DNA of 64,000 bases from Coriobacteriaceae bacterium (GTDB lineage: Bacteria; Actinomycetota; Coriobacteriia; Coriobacteriales; Atopobiaceae), in contig QOUO01000004.1 in assembly GCA_003862195.1 (NCBI GenBank), positions 1-64,000 of the forward strand, in the 5' to 3' direction. Of this stretch, positions 50,684 through 60,702 are shown piece by piece. Position 1 is the first letter of the stretch; each line of letters starts with the position of its first letter. The position numbers and the translations under genes are program-made. Under the pieces are notes generated by a model. The model ran no database searches. It had not been told where the DNA came from and saw only the letters and a program-made list of their open reading frames with translations.

Positions 50684-52264
50684 ATGGCAAAGTATCTCGA
50701 TCTCAACAAGAGTGTCCACGACCTCGTGGAGCAATATCCGGAAATCGTGGACGTGATGGTCTCGCTGGGCTTCACGGAGATGGCCAAGCCTGTGGCGCTC
50801 AACTCCGTCGGCCGCGTCATGACCATCCCCAAGGGTGCCCAGGTCAAGGGCATCTCCCTCGACAAGGTGCTCGACACCCTGAAGGATAACGGCTTCACTG
50901 TCGATAACGAGAGCGCCGGCACGGACTCCCAGCCCGGCGTTCCCGCACAGCTGGCCCCCACAAGCAGCCAGGCGCCCGTCGCAAAGCCTGCCGCGGAAGA
51001 CGGCAGCGCGGACCAGGGGGTGCACGGAAGGCAGCAGCTGCTCCAGAGCTACGTGGCGCGCCTCTCCGCGGGTGAGCCGCTCGAGGACGTGCGCACCGAC
51101 TTCGTTGCGAACTTCGAGAACGTAGATGCGGCGGAGATCGCACGCGCCGAGCAGACCCTCATCGAGGGCGGCGCCAAGATCGAGGACGTCCAGAGGCTCT
51201 GCGACGTTCACTCCGCCCTCTTCCACGGTGCCACGAAGGAGGAGAAGATCGCGAACGCCGAGAAGGCGGTCATGGACTCCCTCGCGACCAACATGGGCAC
51301 GGGATCGGACTTCCAGACGAAGGTCCTCACGAACATCCCCGGACACCCGGTCCGCGTCTTCTCCCTCGAGAACGACGCCATTGGCGCAGCCGTCGCTGCA
51401 GCCAGGAAGGCGCTGGGTACGGATGCGGAGCGCGAGCAGATCTCCAAGCTCCAGCAGGTGGGGATCCACTACTCCAAGAAGGGCGACCTTCTCTACCCCA
51501 TCCTCAAGGTCAATCACGGCTACAGCGGACCCGCAGACGTGATGTGGGGCGTCGACGACGAGATCCGCGGAGAGCTCCACTACCTCGCCGGGGCATCCAA
51601 TACCGACGACGCCTGGAGGGAGCGCGCGGAGGCCGTGCTCACCCGCGCGGAGGAGATGGTCTACAAGGAGGCCAACATCCTGCTTCCCCTCTGTACCGAC
51701 AACTTCACCGACGACGAGTGGCTGAGGATGTACTTCGACCTGAAGGGCTACGACCTCTGCATGGTCGACGAGGAGACCGTCGGCGTTTGGAAGACGGGCG
51801 AGAAGTACATCCTCACCAACATGAAGGCCTCGTCCAGCGTCTCGGGGACCGACGGCGAAGACAAGGACCTTGGCTCCCTCATCAACCTGCCGTCCGGCAA
51901 CTTCACGCCCGAGCAGCTTGACGCCATGCTCAACACCATCCCCCTCGAGATCACCTTCATCGACGACGAGGAGGTCAACCGCTACTGGAACGACGACGGG
52001 GAGAAGAAGCTCTTCAAGCGCCCCGCCTCCGCCCTCGGGCGCAAGGTGTGGAACTGCCACCCGCCCAAGGTCCAGCAGATGGTCAAAGGCGTGATCAACA
52101 CGCTCAAGACCACCTCCCAGAAGTCCGTGGACATCTGGATGGAGAAGGGCGGGGAGCCCGTGCTCGTGCGCTACATGGCCGTGCGCGACCGCGAGGGCAA
52201 CTACGTCGGCACCATGGAGTGCGTACAGCGCATGGGCTTCGCCAAGGAGCACTTCCTCGGCTAG
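50684..52264 (+). CDS. DUF438 domain protein (DUF1858, hemerythrin-like and PAS domains)
   Basis: This 526-aa protein begins with a DUF1858 segment (LDLNKSVHDLVEQYPEIVDVMVSLGF, residues 5-65), then a Pro/Ala-rich linker. A DUF438 domain follows at about 115-200. The His/Glu-rich helical region after it (HSALFHG..., IHYSKKGDLLYPIL, MVYKEANILLP) resembles a hemerythrin-like di-iron site. The C-terminal 110 residues look like a PAS domain (ITFIDDEEVNRYWND). Such proteins are thought to sense oxygen, nitric oxide or redox state. CAAATCGGAGG precedes the ATG. Its stop codon overlaps the stop of the convergent MFS gene in CTAG. Confidence 0.85.
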   Translation: MAKYLDLNKSVHDLVEQYPEIVDVMVSLGFTEMAKPVALNSVGRVMTIPKGAQVKGISLDKVLDTLKDNGFTVDNESAGTDSQPGVPAQLAPTSSQAPVAKPAAEDGSADQGVHGRQQLLQSYVARLSAGEPLEDVRTDFVANFENVDAAEIARAEQTLIEGGAKIEDVQRLCDVHSALFHGATKEEKIANAEKAVMDSLATNMGTGSDFQTKVLTNIPGHPVRVFSLENDAIGAAVAAARKALGTDAEREQISKLQQVGIHYSKKGDLLYPILKVNHGYSGPADVMWGVDDEIRGELHYLAGASNTDDAWRERAEAVLTRAEEMVYKEANILLPLCTDNFTDDEWLRMYFDLKGYDLCMVDEETVGVWKTGEKYILTNMKASSSVSGTDGEDKDLGSLINLPSGNFTPEQLDAMLNTIPLEITFIDDEEVNRYWNDDGEKKLFKRPASALGRKVWNCHPPKVQQMVKGVINTLKTTSQKSVDIWMEKGGEPVLVRYMAVRDREGNYVGTMECVQRMGFAKEHFLG

Positions 52265-53673
52265 TCCGCGCTCCCCTTGGCGCGGGTCGCGCGCTCCATG
52301 CAGAGCAGCGGCACCACCATCACCACGGCCAGCACGAGGTACGCGGACCTGGTGCCCAGCATCGTCGCATGTGCGACGTTGCTGGCGCCGGCCTGCGCCG
52401 CATTGACGATGGCGCTTGCGACGCTCGTGCCCAACGCACCCGCAAGCTGCTGCAGCGTGTTGATGACGGCGTTGCCATCCGCGCGGGTCTCCGCAGGCAG
52501 CTGCTCCAGCGACGTGGTCATGGTGTTGCCAACCATGAGGCTCTGGCCAAAGGCGAAGCACACGTATATGGCCGTGGCCGCTGCCGTGTGAAGGTTACCG
52601 CTGAACAGCTCGAGCAGGATGACGCCGAGAAGCGCACAGGACGCACCCGTGAGGATGGGCCTCCTCGCCCCCAGCTTGTCCAGGATCTGGCCCGAGAGCG
52701 GTGCCATCAGCGCACCGACGAAGCATCCGAGCAGCAGGATCGAGCCCGCCTCGGTTTGCCCCGTCCCCATCACGAGCTGCGAGTAGTTGGGGAGGAGGAA
52801 CGAGAGTCCCAGCACCGTGAACTGCAGGGTCACCAGCGCGACGACGCCCAGCACGAAGCGGCGCTTGCCGAACACCGAGAGGTGCACGAGCGGCACGTCC
52901 ACGTTCTTCTCGTGCCTGACGAAGAGCGCGAGCAGGCAGACAAAGCCGGCAAACAGGGCAAGTTGGGCGGGACTCCCCCATCCCAGCCTCGAGCCAAAGT
53001 CGACCGCGAACACGAGGCACACGAAGGAAAGCGACAGGAGCACCCACCCGAGCGCATCAAACTTGCGCTTCTCCACGGGATGGCTCTGGCGGATCGAGAA
53101 GATGCCGAGCACGAACGCGACGATCAGCACGGGGAGAAGTGCGGCGAAGATCGCTCGCCAGCCAAAGTTCTCCGCGAGCCAGCCACCGACCGAGGGACCG
53201 ACCGCCGGCGCCATCGCGGTCACGAGCGTGCCGATGCCCATCATGACGCCCATGTTCTTTGTCGGGGCCTGCTCGGTGATGATGTTGAACATGAGCGGGA
53301 GCGCGATGCCCGTGCCGATGCCCTCGAGGATGCGGCCGCAGAGCAGCATGGGGAAGCTCACCGCCGTGAGGCCCGTCACGATGCCGGCGATGTAGAAGCA
53401 CATCGACACCGTGAACACGGTCTTTGTCTTGAACCTGCGGTTGAGGTAGGACGAGGTTGGGACGATGGACGCAAGGACGAGCAGGTAGGACGTGGTCATC
53501 CACTGCACGGTGGCTGTGTCGATCTTGAACTCCGACATGAGCGTGGGAAACGTCACGTTCATGGCGGTCTCTACGCACACGCCCGAGAACGACATGATGC
53601 CCGCCGCGATGACCGAAAGGACGAGCCGCGCGTCGAGCCTTCTCTCGAAACTGGTTGGTGCTTCCTCTGACAT
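52261..53673 (-). CDS. MFS multidrug exporter, EmrB/QacA (DHA2) type
   Basis: This 470-aa protein has about 14 membrane helices with DHA2 motifs: NVTFPTLMSEFKIDTATVQWMTTSYLL, the motif A loop SYLNRRFKTKTVFTVSM, RILEGIGTGIALPL and the motif C stretch PAVGPSVGGWLAENFGWRAIF. It should export drugs or toxic metabolites using the proton gradient. The ATG at 53673 follows GGAG. No adjacent regulator is evident. Confidence 0.9.
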   Translation of the reverse strand: MSEEAPTSFERRLDARLVLSVIAAGIMSFSGVCVETAMNVTFPTLMSEFKIDTATVQWMTTSYLLVLASIVPTSSYLNRRFKTKTVFTVSMCFYIAGIVTGLTAVSFPMLLCGRILEGIGTGIALPLMFNIITEQAPTKNMGVMMGIGTLVTAMAPAVGPSVGGWLAENFGWRAIFAALLPVLIVAFVLGIFSIRQSHPVEKRKFDALGWVLLSLSFVCLVFAVDFGSRLGWGSPAQLALFAGFVCLLALFVRHEKNVDVPLVHLSVFGKRRFVLGVVALVTLQFTVLGLSFLLPNYSQLVMGTGQTEAGSILLLGCFVGALMAPLSGQILDKLGARRPILTGASCALLGVILLELFSGNLHTAAATAIYVCFAFGQSLMVGNTMTTSLEQLPAETRADGNAVINTLQQLAGALGTSVASAIVNAAQAGASNVAHATMLGTRSAYLVLAVVMVVPLLCMERATRAKGSAD

Positions 53674-53849
53674 GCAATTCTCCAATGTTCGGATTCGTGC
53701 CGCGGAGATGTCTTGGTTCCGCTCGCACAAAAGGAGACTGTAGTCAGACCCTTAGAGTGATGTTTTCAGTTTCGGCGTCGCTCGCGTATCTCTCGGACTT
53801 CTTCACGATTCCGAGAATCTCAATCGCGACCCGCGCACTTTTTGCCGCG

Positions 53850-54491
53850 TCAGAGCGTGTTGTTGCTGACGATCCTCTGGAACCGCTCCGCCTTCACGGG
53901 CATGCACGTGAGCTCGAAGTCACCGTCCACGGCGACCACGAGCGCGATTCCCGCATTGGGCACGCGCATCGTGGTGCTCGTGATCCTGCGCGAGAACGCC
54001 GTCATCTTCGCAAACTCCTGTACGACGTAGCGCACGTAGGCACCGTGCCCCACCACGAGCACGTTGTCCCCGTCCGAGCTCTCCTTGTACATCTTCTTGA
54101 ACGCACGGCGCACGCGCTCGCGCACCTGGGCGCCGCTCTCGCCTCCCACGGACGAGAAGTCCTGCCTGAGGAAGCACCTCGCGAACGCAAGGCGGTTGCC
54201 CTTGTAGGGCTTGCCGTCGATGCCGCCAAAGTCGAACTCCCTCAGTCCCTCGAGCGTGCGCCTCTCGACGTCACGCCCCTCGAGCAGCACGTCGGCCGTC
54301 TGCTGCGCGCGCCCCAGCGGCGACACGAAGCACCGCGCGAAGTCGACGTCCGCCAGGACCTTCGCACTCTCGCGAATGGTGGGGACGCTCTCCTCCACGA
54401 GCGGCGAGTCCACGCGGCCACCCTGGATGATGCCGTCGCGGTTGAACTCGGTCCTGCCGTGGCGAACGTAGTAGAAAGTTACTCTCTTCAT
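53850..54491 (-). CDS. Histidine phosphatase family protein
   Basis: This 213-aa protein has the phosphoglycerate-mutase-like active site: phosphorylated His in YYVRHGRTEFNRDGIIQGG, Arg in VSPLGRAQQTADVL, Glu in LREFDFGGIDGK and the second His in VVGHGAYVRYVV. The ATG at 54491 gives the canonical KRVTFYYVRHG start with GAGGGG upstream. These enzymes act on varied phosphomonoesters; the substrate is not evident. It is divergent from the LacI regulator. Confidence 0.9.
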   Translation of the reverse strand: MKRVTFYYVRHGRTEFNRDGIIQGGRVDSPLVEESVPTIRESAKVLADVDFARCFVSPLGRAQQTADVLLEGRDVERRTLEGLREFDFGGIDGKPYKGNRLAFARCFLRQDFSSVGGESGAQVRERVRRAFKKMYKESSDGDNVLVVGHGAYVRYVVQEFAKMTAFSRRITSTTMRVPNAGIALVVAVDGDFELTCMPVKAERFQRIVSNNTL

Positions 54492-54721
54492 GAAACCCAG
54501 CCCCTCGCGCCATGCCGGCCGGCGGCGCATTGCGGACCCTGTACCAGCCCACTCAGTATGATTGATGCCCCTACCCTGGAAAGTCCGTGGCGGAGAAGAG
54601 CACCAAGACCATACCAAACTCACCCACGGCGGCAGCGGGCACAAATCGTTGTGGGCTTGGTGTGTACTCGCGGTCCCGAAAACGGGCGGCTCGTACCATA
54701 GAGGGGTCGAAGGGAAGGCCG

Positions 54722-55705
54722 ATGGACATCACGGAAATCGCCCGCATGGCAGGCGTGTCTCGCTCAACCGTTTCTCGCTACCTCAACGATGGCTACGTGT
54801 CCACGGAGAAGCGCGAGGCCATCAAGCGCGTGATCGAGGAGACGGGCTACACCCCCTCCCAACAGGCCAAGACCCTGCGCACCGGCAAGACGGACGTAAT
54901 CGGCGTCATCCTCCCCAAGATCAACTCCGCATCCGTCAGCCGCATCGTCGGCGGCATCACGAGCGTGCTGAACGACCGCGGTTACCGCCTGCTGCTGGCC
55001 AACACCAACAACAACGGCAGCGCCGAGGTCGACTACCTCCGGCTCTTCTCGGAGGGAAACGAGGTCGACGGCATCATCCTGATCGCCACCTACTTCGACG
55101 ACGCGCACCTCAAGGCCATGGCAAACCTCAGCGTCCCCATCGTGATCATCGACCAGGAGCTCGGCGGCTACTCGTGCGTCTACCAGGACGACTACCACGC
55201 ACTTCTCGACCTTACGCAGATCGTGCTCAGGCATGCCGAGCACCCGGCCTACGTGGGCGTGTTGGAGAAGGACGTCTCTGCCGGGCACAACCGTCGCCAG
55301 GGGTTCCTGGACGCCTGCGCCAAGGCCGGCGTGGAGGTGCCCGAGCGCGCGTGCGAGCTGGCGGACTTCACGGTCGACTCCGGCTACGAGGCCACGGAGC
55401 GCCTGCTCGACGCCTACCCCGAGCTCGACGCCGTGGTGTGCGCGACGGACTCCATCGCGTACGGCGCCATGACCTGCCTGCACGAGTTTGGCCATGCCGT
55501 GCCAGACGAGGTGCAGGTGTGCGGCGTGGGCGACTCCGACCTGTCGCAGATCGTGACGCCCACGCTCACGACCGTCCACTTCTTCTACTGGACGTCCGGC
55601 ACGGAGGCAGCACGCATGCTGCTCGAGCGCATCGCGGACCGCACCACCGTCGCACGGCAGCTGCGCATGGGATACGAGGTTCGCGTGCGCAACTCCACGC
55701 TGTAA
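54722..55705 (+). CDS. LacI family transcriptional regulator
   Basis: This 327-aa repressor has an N-terminal helix-turn-helix (DITEIARMAGVSRSTVSRYLND, residues 2-23), the hinge helix SQQAKTLRTGKTDVIGVILPK and a sugar-binding domain. The C terminus GYEVRVRNST is that of the ScrR/SacR-like subgroup that often regulates sucrose or fructan genes. No sugar genes are adjacent, so the scr operon 25 kb away is a candidate target. GAAGGGAAGG precedes the ATG. Confidence 0.9.
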   Translation: MDITEIARMAGVSRSTVSRYLNDGYVSTEKREAIKRVIEETGYTPSQQAKTLRTGKTDVIGVILPKINSASVSRIVGGITSVLNDRGYRLLLANTNNNGSAEVDYLRLFSEGNEVDGIILIATYFDDAHLKAMANLSVPIVIIDQELGGYSCVYQDDYHALLDLTQIVLRHAEHPAYVGVLEKDVSAGHNRRQGFLDACAKAGVEVPERACELADFTVDSGYEATERLLDAYPELDAVVCATDSIAYGAMTCLHEFGHAVPDEVQVCGVGDSDLSQIVTPTLTTVHFFYWTSGTEAARMLLERIADRTTVARQLRMGYEVRVRNSTL

Positions 55706-55746
55706 GCTCCGCGCGGTAGGCCGGCCGCACCGCCTCGCTGGCGCCC

Positions 55747-57096
55747 CTACGAGAGCCCGTTCGCCACGGTCGAGGGGTCGCCGCCCGACTCCACCACCTG
55801 CATCATGGTGGCCAGCTCCTGCGTGTTGGCGACCACGTATGAGACCCCTCCTATGGTCTGCGTGGTCGAGGGGATCGACGCGGAGTAGATGGTGGGCGTG
55901 CCCACCGCGAGCCGCGCGAGCAGCGGGATGATGTTGTAGCAGCGCATCGTGGTGGAAAGGAGCCCTCCCATGGCCTTGCCCACCGTGGGGAGCGCCAGCG
56001 GGTTGGAGAGCGCCTTCTTCATGATGGCCTCAATCAGGATCCGCTGGTCCTGCTGGCGCTGGTAGTCGCCGTTGGCAAAGCCGTGCCTCACGCGCGAGAA
56101 GAGCAGCGCCGTCTTGCCGTCCATCGTGTACGTGCCGGCCGACATCACGAGGCCCGTGTAGTTGGGTTCGTTTATGTCCACGGGGACGTTCACGGTCACG
56201 CCGCCCAGTGCGTCCACCAGCGTCTGCACGCCGTCAAAGTGGATCAGCGCCACGTGGTTGATGCTCACGCCCAAGAGGCTCTTCACGGCGGCAGCGGCAC
56301 CCGCCGCCCCGCCATATGCGTAGGCCGCGTTGATCTTCTGCGTGCCGTGGCCCTCTATCGTCACCATCGTGTCACGCGGGATCGAGACCATGGTCACCTT
56401 GGCCTGAATCGGGTCGATGCGGCACAGGATCATCGTGTCCGTGCGGCTCACGGTGTCGCCCTCGCGCGCGTCCGAGCCGAGCAGCAGCACGTAGTACGGC
56501 GTGAGCGGGATGTGCGCGGACGTCTGGCCGGAAAGGCTCTGCGCCTCGGAGTCGGAAAACGCGATGCCCTGGTCGATGGGCACGCAGATCAGCACGTACA
56601 GCGCCACGAGGATGCCCAGGATCAGGAGGACCACGTTCCTTGCCCTATGGGGGTGCTCACGCCGCGGCTCCATCGCCCTTCTCGCCCGGCGCTCGCGAAG
56701 CCGTTCGCGCAGGCTGCCGCCACCGCCCTCGGAGGGCTGGCCGTAGCCGCCATACTGGTCGCCGTAGCCGTCCTGATAGCCGTAGCCGTCGCCGTACTGC
56801 TGGCCGTACTCGTCGTACTGTTGCCCCCGGTAGGGCTGGCCGTACTCGTAGGCGTTGCCGCTTGCGTCGCGCGAGAAGCGCGAGCCCTGCTGGGCCGCAC
56901 CACGCCCGTGAGCGGCGTCGCGCAGCGCGCTCGAAAGTCGCGAGCGCCTGCTCACCACCGCGCCGCCGCCGGACGGCGCGCCGGAGCTCGCGGCGGGCGC
57001 CTTGCCCTGCCGCCGCGCCGTGTAGCGCCGGGGGTCGTCGTAGTCGTACTGCGTGTCCTCGCCCTGGTCGCCGTCACCCGGCCGATACTCGCCCAT
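55747..57096 (-). CDS. LytR-CpsA-Psr (LCP) family cell-wall glycopolymer ligase
   Basis: This 449-aa protein has a cytoplasmic N-terminal tail rich in Tyr, Gly and Gln (for example YGQQYGDGYGYQDGYGDQY, about residues 95-115), then basic residues and one membrane helix near 155-175 (NVVLLILGILVALYVLICV). The extracellular LCP domain has LLLGSDAREGDTVSRTDTMILCRID, VSIPRDTMVTI, INAAYAYGG and FSRVRHGFANGDYQRQQDQR, with the catalytic Arg and Asp residues. LCP enzymes attach wall polymers to peptidoglycan. AGGAGG lies five bases before ATG 57096. The Tyr-rich tail is unusual and could be phosphorylated or phase-separate. Confidence 0.9.
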   Translation of the reverse strand: MGEYRPGDGDQGEDTQYDYDDPRRYTARRQGKAPAASSGAPSGGGAVVSRRSRLSSALRDAAHGRGAAQQGSRFSRDASGNAYEYGQPYRGQQYDEYGQQYGDGYGYQDGYGDQYGGYGQPSEGGGGSLRERLRERRARRAMEPRREHPHRARNVVLLILGILVALYVLICVPIDQGIAFSDSEAQSLSGQTSAHIPLTPYYVLLLGSDAREGDTVSRTDTMILCRIDPIQAKVTMVSIPRDTMVTIEGHGTQKINAAYAYGGAAGAAAAVKSLLGVSINHVALIHFDGVQTLVDALGGVTVNVPVDINEPNYTGLVMSAGTYTMDGKTALLFSRVRHGFANGDYQRQQDQRILIEAIMKKALSNPLALPTVGKAMGGLLSTTMRCYNIIPLLARLAVGTPTIYSASIPSTTQTIGGVSYVVANTQELATMMQVVESGGDPSTVANGLS

Positions 57097-57105
57097 GCGC
57101 ACCTC

Positions 57106-57996
57106 CTAGCGCGCGTCCCCACGCGGCTCCTCGCCGCGCGCGAAGACCTCTATCATCTCGTTCGTGAGGCTCGACGTGTCCTCGTGCGAGGTCGGCAGGT
57201 CCTCGCGCCGGACCCAGCGCGCCACGGAGAGCTCCACGTGGTCGGGGTGTGCCGCCGTCGGGTCGCCGTCCACGTCCGCGAAGAACCCCATCAGCAGCGA
57301 GTCGGAAAACGGCCACGGCTGGCTCTTGTAGAAGCGGAGGTTGCTGACCCTCAGGCTCACCTCCTCCATCACCTCGCGCTCGATGGTCTGGCCCAGGGTC
57401 TCCCCCACCTCGCAGAAGCCGCTCACGAGCGCATAGTGCTTGATGCGCCCCTGCGCAAACTTTGTGAGCAGCAGCCTGTCGCCCCAGCAGATGCCCACGA
57501 TGATGCAGGGATTGATGCGCGGGTACACCACGTTGCCGCACGAGGGGCACACGAGCTCGCGGCTCGTGGCAACGTGTCCCAGCTCCGCCCCGCAGCGCCC
57601 GCAGTAGCGGTTGTTGCGGTACCACCGCCACAGCTGCATGCCGGCCGTCGCCGCGTACGCGAGCCAGCGCGGCTCGTAGAAGCGCATCGTCTGGATTGAG
57701 GCAAACACGAAGCCCGCCGGGCACTCCACGGCGCCCGTGTCGATGGCGGCGTCGTCCACCAGGAAGAACCGCGCATCGCCCACGCTAAAGAGGTAGCGCA
57801 GGCAGAGGCTCTCCACGGTTTGCGAGCCCGCGGCCGAGCCGCCCGTCCAGTCCCGAACGCGCGGCAGCACCAGGCGGCCGTCCTTCTCCGCCAGAAGCGT
57901 GCCCGAGCCCTGGTACGCGAGGGCGTAGTCCCCCGGCTCGGGCTCCACGGCCCGGTAGGTGATGTCAAAGCAGCGCTCGCCGATGTCCTGAATCAC
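57106..57996 (-). CDS. nudC: NAD(+) diphosphatase / NADH pyrophosphatase (NudC-like)
   Basis: This 296-aa Nudix hydrolase has the NudC zinc ribbon (YCGRCGAELGHV and VCPSCGNVVYPRINPCIIV) before the Nudix box GFCEVGETLGQTIEREVMEEVSL. The SQPWPFSDSLLMGF motif, which follows the box, is specific to NudC-type enzymes acting on NAD(H) or NAD-capped RNA. The start is GTG 57996 behind AAGGGGG. It ends nine bases before the LCP gene and is probably co-transcribed with it. Confidence 0.9.
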   Translation of the reverse strand: MIQDIGERCFDITYRAVEPEPGDYALAYQGSGTLLAEKDGRLVLPRVRDWTGGSAAGSQTVESLCLRYLFSVGDARFFLVDDAAIDTGAVECPAGFVFASIQTMRFYEPRWLAYAATAGMQLWRWYRNNRYCGRCGAELGHVATSRELVCPSCGNVVYPRINPCIIVGICWGDRLLLTKFAQGRIKHYALVSGFCEVGETLGQTIEREVMEEVSLRVSNLRFYKSQPWPFSDSLLMGFFADVDGDPTAAHPDHVELSVARWVRREDLPTSHEDTSSLTNEMIEVFARGEEPRGDAR

Positions 57997-58144
57997 GTCT
58001 GCCCCCTTATGTGCACTGCAAGCAGGGTACCACGGCGCCCCCGTACGCGCGGAGGGACCCCGCTGGCGCGGAGTCCCTCCATCAAGGTGCTATGTTGCTG
58101 CAGGCGTCGCGCAGGCGCGTGTGGCATTCGCCGGGCGAGAAGGA

Positions 58145-60646
58145 CTACTCGTCGTTGTCGCCACCGGTCGAGGACATGGCGGCCGCGGAGTTGTCCTGGC
58201 CCACGACGTCGCGCCAGCTCCACTCCGTGAAGCGCGGGTGGTCGTAGCCGTTGTCGACCGCGAACTGGAAGGCCTCGTCGCGGAAGTCGCGGTACTCGCG
58301 GATCTTGTCGGCGTACTTCTTGGCGTCCAGGAGCTCAAGCGCGTGCGCGGTGAGGGCGTAGCGGTCCATCTCGTTGAGGCGCAGCATGTCGAACGGCGTC
58401 GTGGTTGAGCCCTCCTCCATGTAGCCGTGGACGTGGAAGTTGTCGTGGTTGGGGCGGCCGTGGATGAGGCCGTAGATCGTGTGGGCGTAGGCGTGGAACG
58501 CGAAGAGCACGGGCACGTCCTCGCCGAACATGGCCTTGAACTCGTCGTCCGTGAGGGAGGCGTCGTTCTCCTCGTGGTCCTGGATCGCAAGGAGCTTGAC
58601 CACGTTCACGAAGCGCACCCTGATGCCCAGGTCCTGCAGGGCGTCGGAGGTCGCGAGCATCTCGAGCGTGGGGACGTCGCCGCAGCAGCCGAGCACGATG
58701 TCGGGCTTCTCGCCGTCACGCACGTTGCCTGCCCAGTCCCACACGGCGGCACCGCGGTCGAGCTCGGCCTGGGCCTCGTCGATGCTCTGGAACGTAGGGG
58801 CGGGCTGCTTGCCCGCGAAGATCGCGTTGATCTTGTTGGTGGACTTGTAGGCCTCCTGCGCAACGCAGAGCAGCATGTTGGCGTCGGCCGGGTAGTAGAT
58901 CTGGGTCACGTGGTCGTTGTGGAAGTTCTTGTTGAGCAGCAGGTCCACGAAGCCCGGGTCCTGGTGGCTGAAGCCGTTGTGGTCCTGGCGCCAGACGTGG
59001 CTGGACAGCAGGATGTTGAGGGAGGCGATGGGCTTGCGCCAGGGGATGTGGCGCACGGTCGCCTCGAGCCACTTGGCGTGCTGGTTGATCATGGAGTCGA
59101 CCACGTGGATGAACGACTCGTACGAGCTCCAGACGCCGTGGCGGCCGGTGAGGATGAAGCCCTCGAGCAGGCCCTCGCACTGGTGCTCGGACAGCTGCTC
59201 AATCACGCCACCCGTCGTGCTGAGGTAGGTGTCGTTCTCGGGGTCGGCGTTGAAGCCAGCGTCCCACTGCTTGTCCGTGAGCTTGTAGGCAGCCTGCAGG
59301 CGGTTGGAGGCCGTCTCGTCAGGACCGAAGACGCGGAACTTCGTGAGGTTGAGCTTGAGCACGTCGGCCGTGTAGTTGCCGAACACGCGGGAGGCCTCGG
59401 TGGTTCCGTAGCCATGGCCCTTCTCGGCCACCGGAATCTCGTAGTCGTGGATGTCGGGAAGCTCGAGGTCCTCGCGGATCAGGCCGCCGTTTGCGTTGGG
59501 GTTGGCGCCCAGGCGCAGGTCGCCCTTGGGCATGAACTCCGTGACCTCCGGACGCAGGGTGCCGTTCTCGTCCCAGAGCTCGGCCGGCTTGTAGGAGCGG
59601 AGCCACCCGCGCAGGACGCGGAAGTGCTCGTGGGTGTCCTTGGCAGAGGTCAGGGGCACCTGGTGGGCACGCCAGCTGCCCTCGGTCTTCTTGCCGTCGA
59701 TGTACTTGGGGCAGGTCCAGCCCTTGGGGGTCTTGAAGATGATCATCGGGTAGGCGGGGCGGGCCGTCTCACCGGCGAGCGCGCGCCACTTGATGTCGCA
59801 AATCTCGTTGAAGACCTGCTCGAGCAGTGCGGCGAAGCGACGGTGGATCGAGATGTGGGACTCGTCGTCGAAGCCGGCCACGAACGTGTAGGGGTGGTAG
59901 CCCATGCCGCGGAAGAACTCGTCGCGCTCCTCGTCGGAGATGCGGGCCAGGATCGTGGGGTTGGCGATCTTGTAGCCGTTGAGGTGCAGCACGGGCAGGA
60001 CGATGCCGTCCGTGAGCGGGTTCACGAGCTTGTTGGTCTGCCAGGACGTGGCGAGCGGGCCAGTCTCGGCCTCGCCGTCACCCACGACGGCAAAGGCAAG
60101 CAGGCTCGGGTTGTTGAGGACGGCGCCGTAGGCGTGCGAGAGCGTGTAGCCAAGCTCGCCACCCTCGTGGATGGAGCCGGGGGTCTCGGGCGCGAAGTGG
60201 CTGGGGATGCCGCCGGGGTAGCTGAACTGGCGGAAGAACTTCTCGAGGCCGGCCTCGTCGTCCGTGATGTCCGGACGGATCTCGCGGTACGTGCCGTCGA
60301 GCAGCGACTGCGAGGTGCCGGCGGGTCCGCCGTGGCCCGGCCCCATGAAGAACACGACGCTCTGGCCGTGGTCGTGGATGAGGCGGTTGACGTGACCCAT
60401 GAGGAAGTTGATGCCGGGGGTCGTTCCCCAGTGACCGACAAGGCGGTGCTTCACGTCCGCGCGGCCGAAGTCGCGGGTCTCACCGGTCTTCTCGTCCACC
60501 CAGTCCGAGCGCATGAGCGGGTTGCTGCGCAGGTAGATCTGGCCGACGGACATGTAGTTGGCGGCGCGCCAGTACCTGTCGACCCACGCGAGCTCCTCCT
60601 CGGCGACGGGTGCGTCGAGCTTCTTCCAAGGGGTACCAAGGTCCAT
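58145..60646 (-). CDS. xfp: Phosphoketolase (xylulose-5-phosphate / fructose-6-phosphate)
   Basis: This 833-aa thiamine-diphosphate enzyme cleaves xylulose-5-phosphate, and often fructose-6-phosphate, to acetyl phosphate. It shows [73 protein letters not shown] and [14 protein letters not shown], all diagnostic, and full family length. GAAAGGAAG precedes the ATG at 60646. It lies 56 bases after a PTS IIB gene on the same strand. The enzyme gives this organism a bifid-shunt or heterolactic branch. Confidence 0.96.
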   Translation of the reverse strand: MDLGTPWKKLDAPVAEEELAWVDRYWRAANYMSVGQIYLRSNPLMRSDWVDEKTGETRDFGRADVKHRLVGHWGTTPGINFLMGHVNRLIHDHGQSVVFFMGPGHGGPAGTSQSLLDGTYREIRPDITDDEAGLEKFFRQFSYPGGIPSHFAPETPGSIHEGGELGYTLSHAYGAVLNNPSLLAFAVVGDGEAETGPLATSWQTNKLVNPLTDGIVLPVLHLNGYKIANPTILARISDEERDEFFRGMGYHPYTFVAGFDDESHISIHRRFAALLEQVFNEICDIKWRALAGETARPAYPMIIFKTPKGWTCPKYIDGKKTEGSWRAHQVPLTSAKDTHEHFRVLRGWLRSYKPAELWDENGTLRPEVTEFMPKGDLRLGANPNANGGLIREDLELPDIHDYEIPVAEKGHGYGTTEASRVFGNYTADVLKLNLTKFRVFGPDETASNRLQAAYKLTDKQWDAGFNADPENDTYLSTTGGVIEQLSEHQCEGLLEGFILTGRHGVWSSYESFIHVVDSMINQHAKWLEATVRHIPWRKPIASLNILLSSHVWRQDHNGFSHQDPGFVDLLLNKNFHNDHVTQIYYPADANMLLCVAQEAYKSTNKINAIFAGKQPAPTFQSIDEAQAELDRGAAVWDWAGNVRDGEKPDIVLGCCGDVPTLEMLATSDALQDLGIRVRFVNVVKLLAIQDHEENDASLTDDEFKAMFGEDVPVLFAFHAYAHTIYGLIHGRPNHDNFHVHGYMEEGSTTTPFDMLRLNEMDRYALTAHALELLDAKKYADKIREYRDFRDEAFQFAVDNGYDHPRFTEWSWRDVVGQDNSAAAMSSTGGDNDE

Positions 60647-60702
60647 GTGGACTTCCTTTCGAATGTGCCCCGCGAGGGGGCTGGATTAGCTGGGAAAAGC
60701 GC

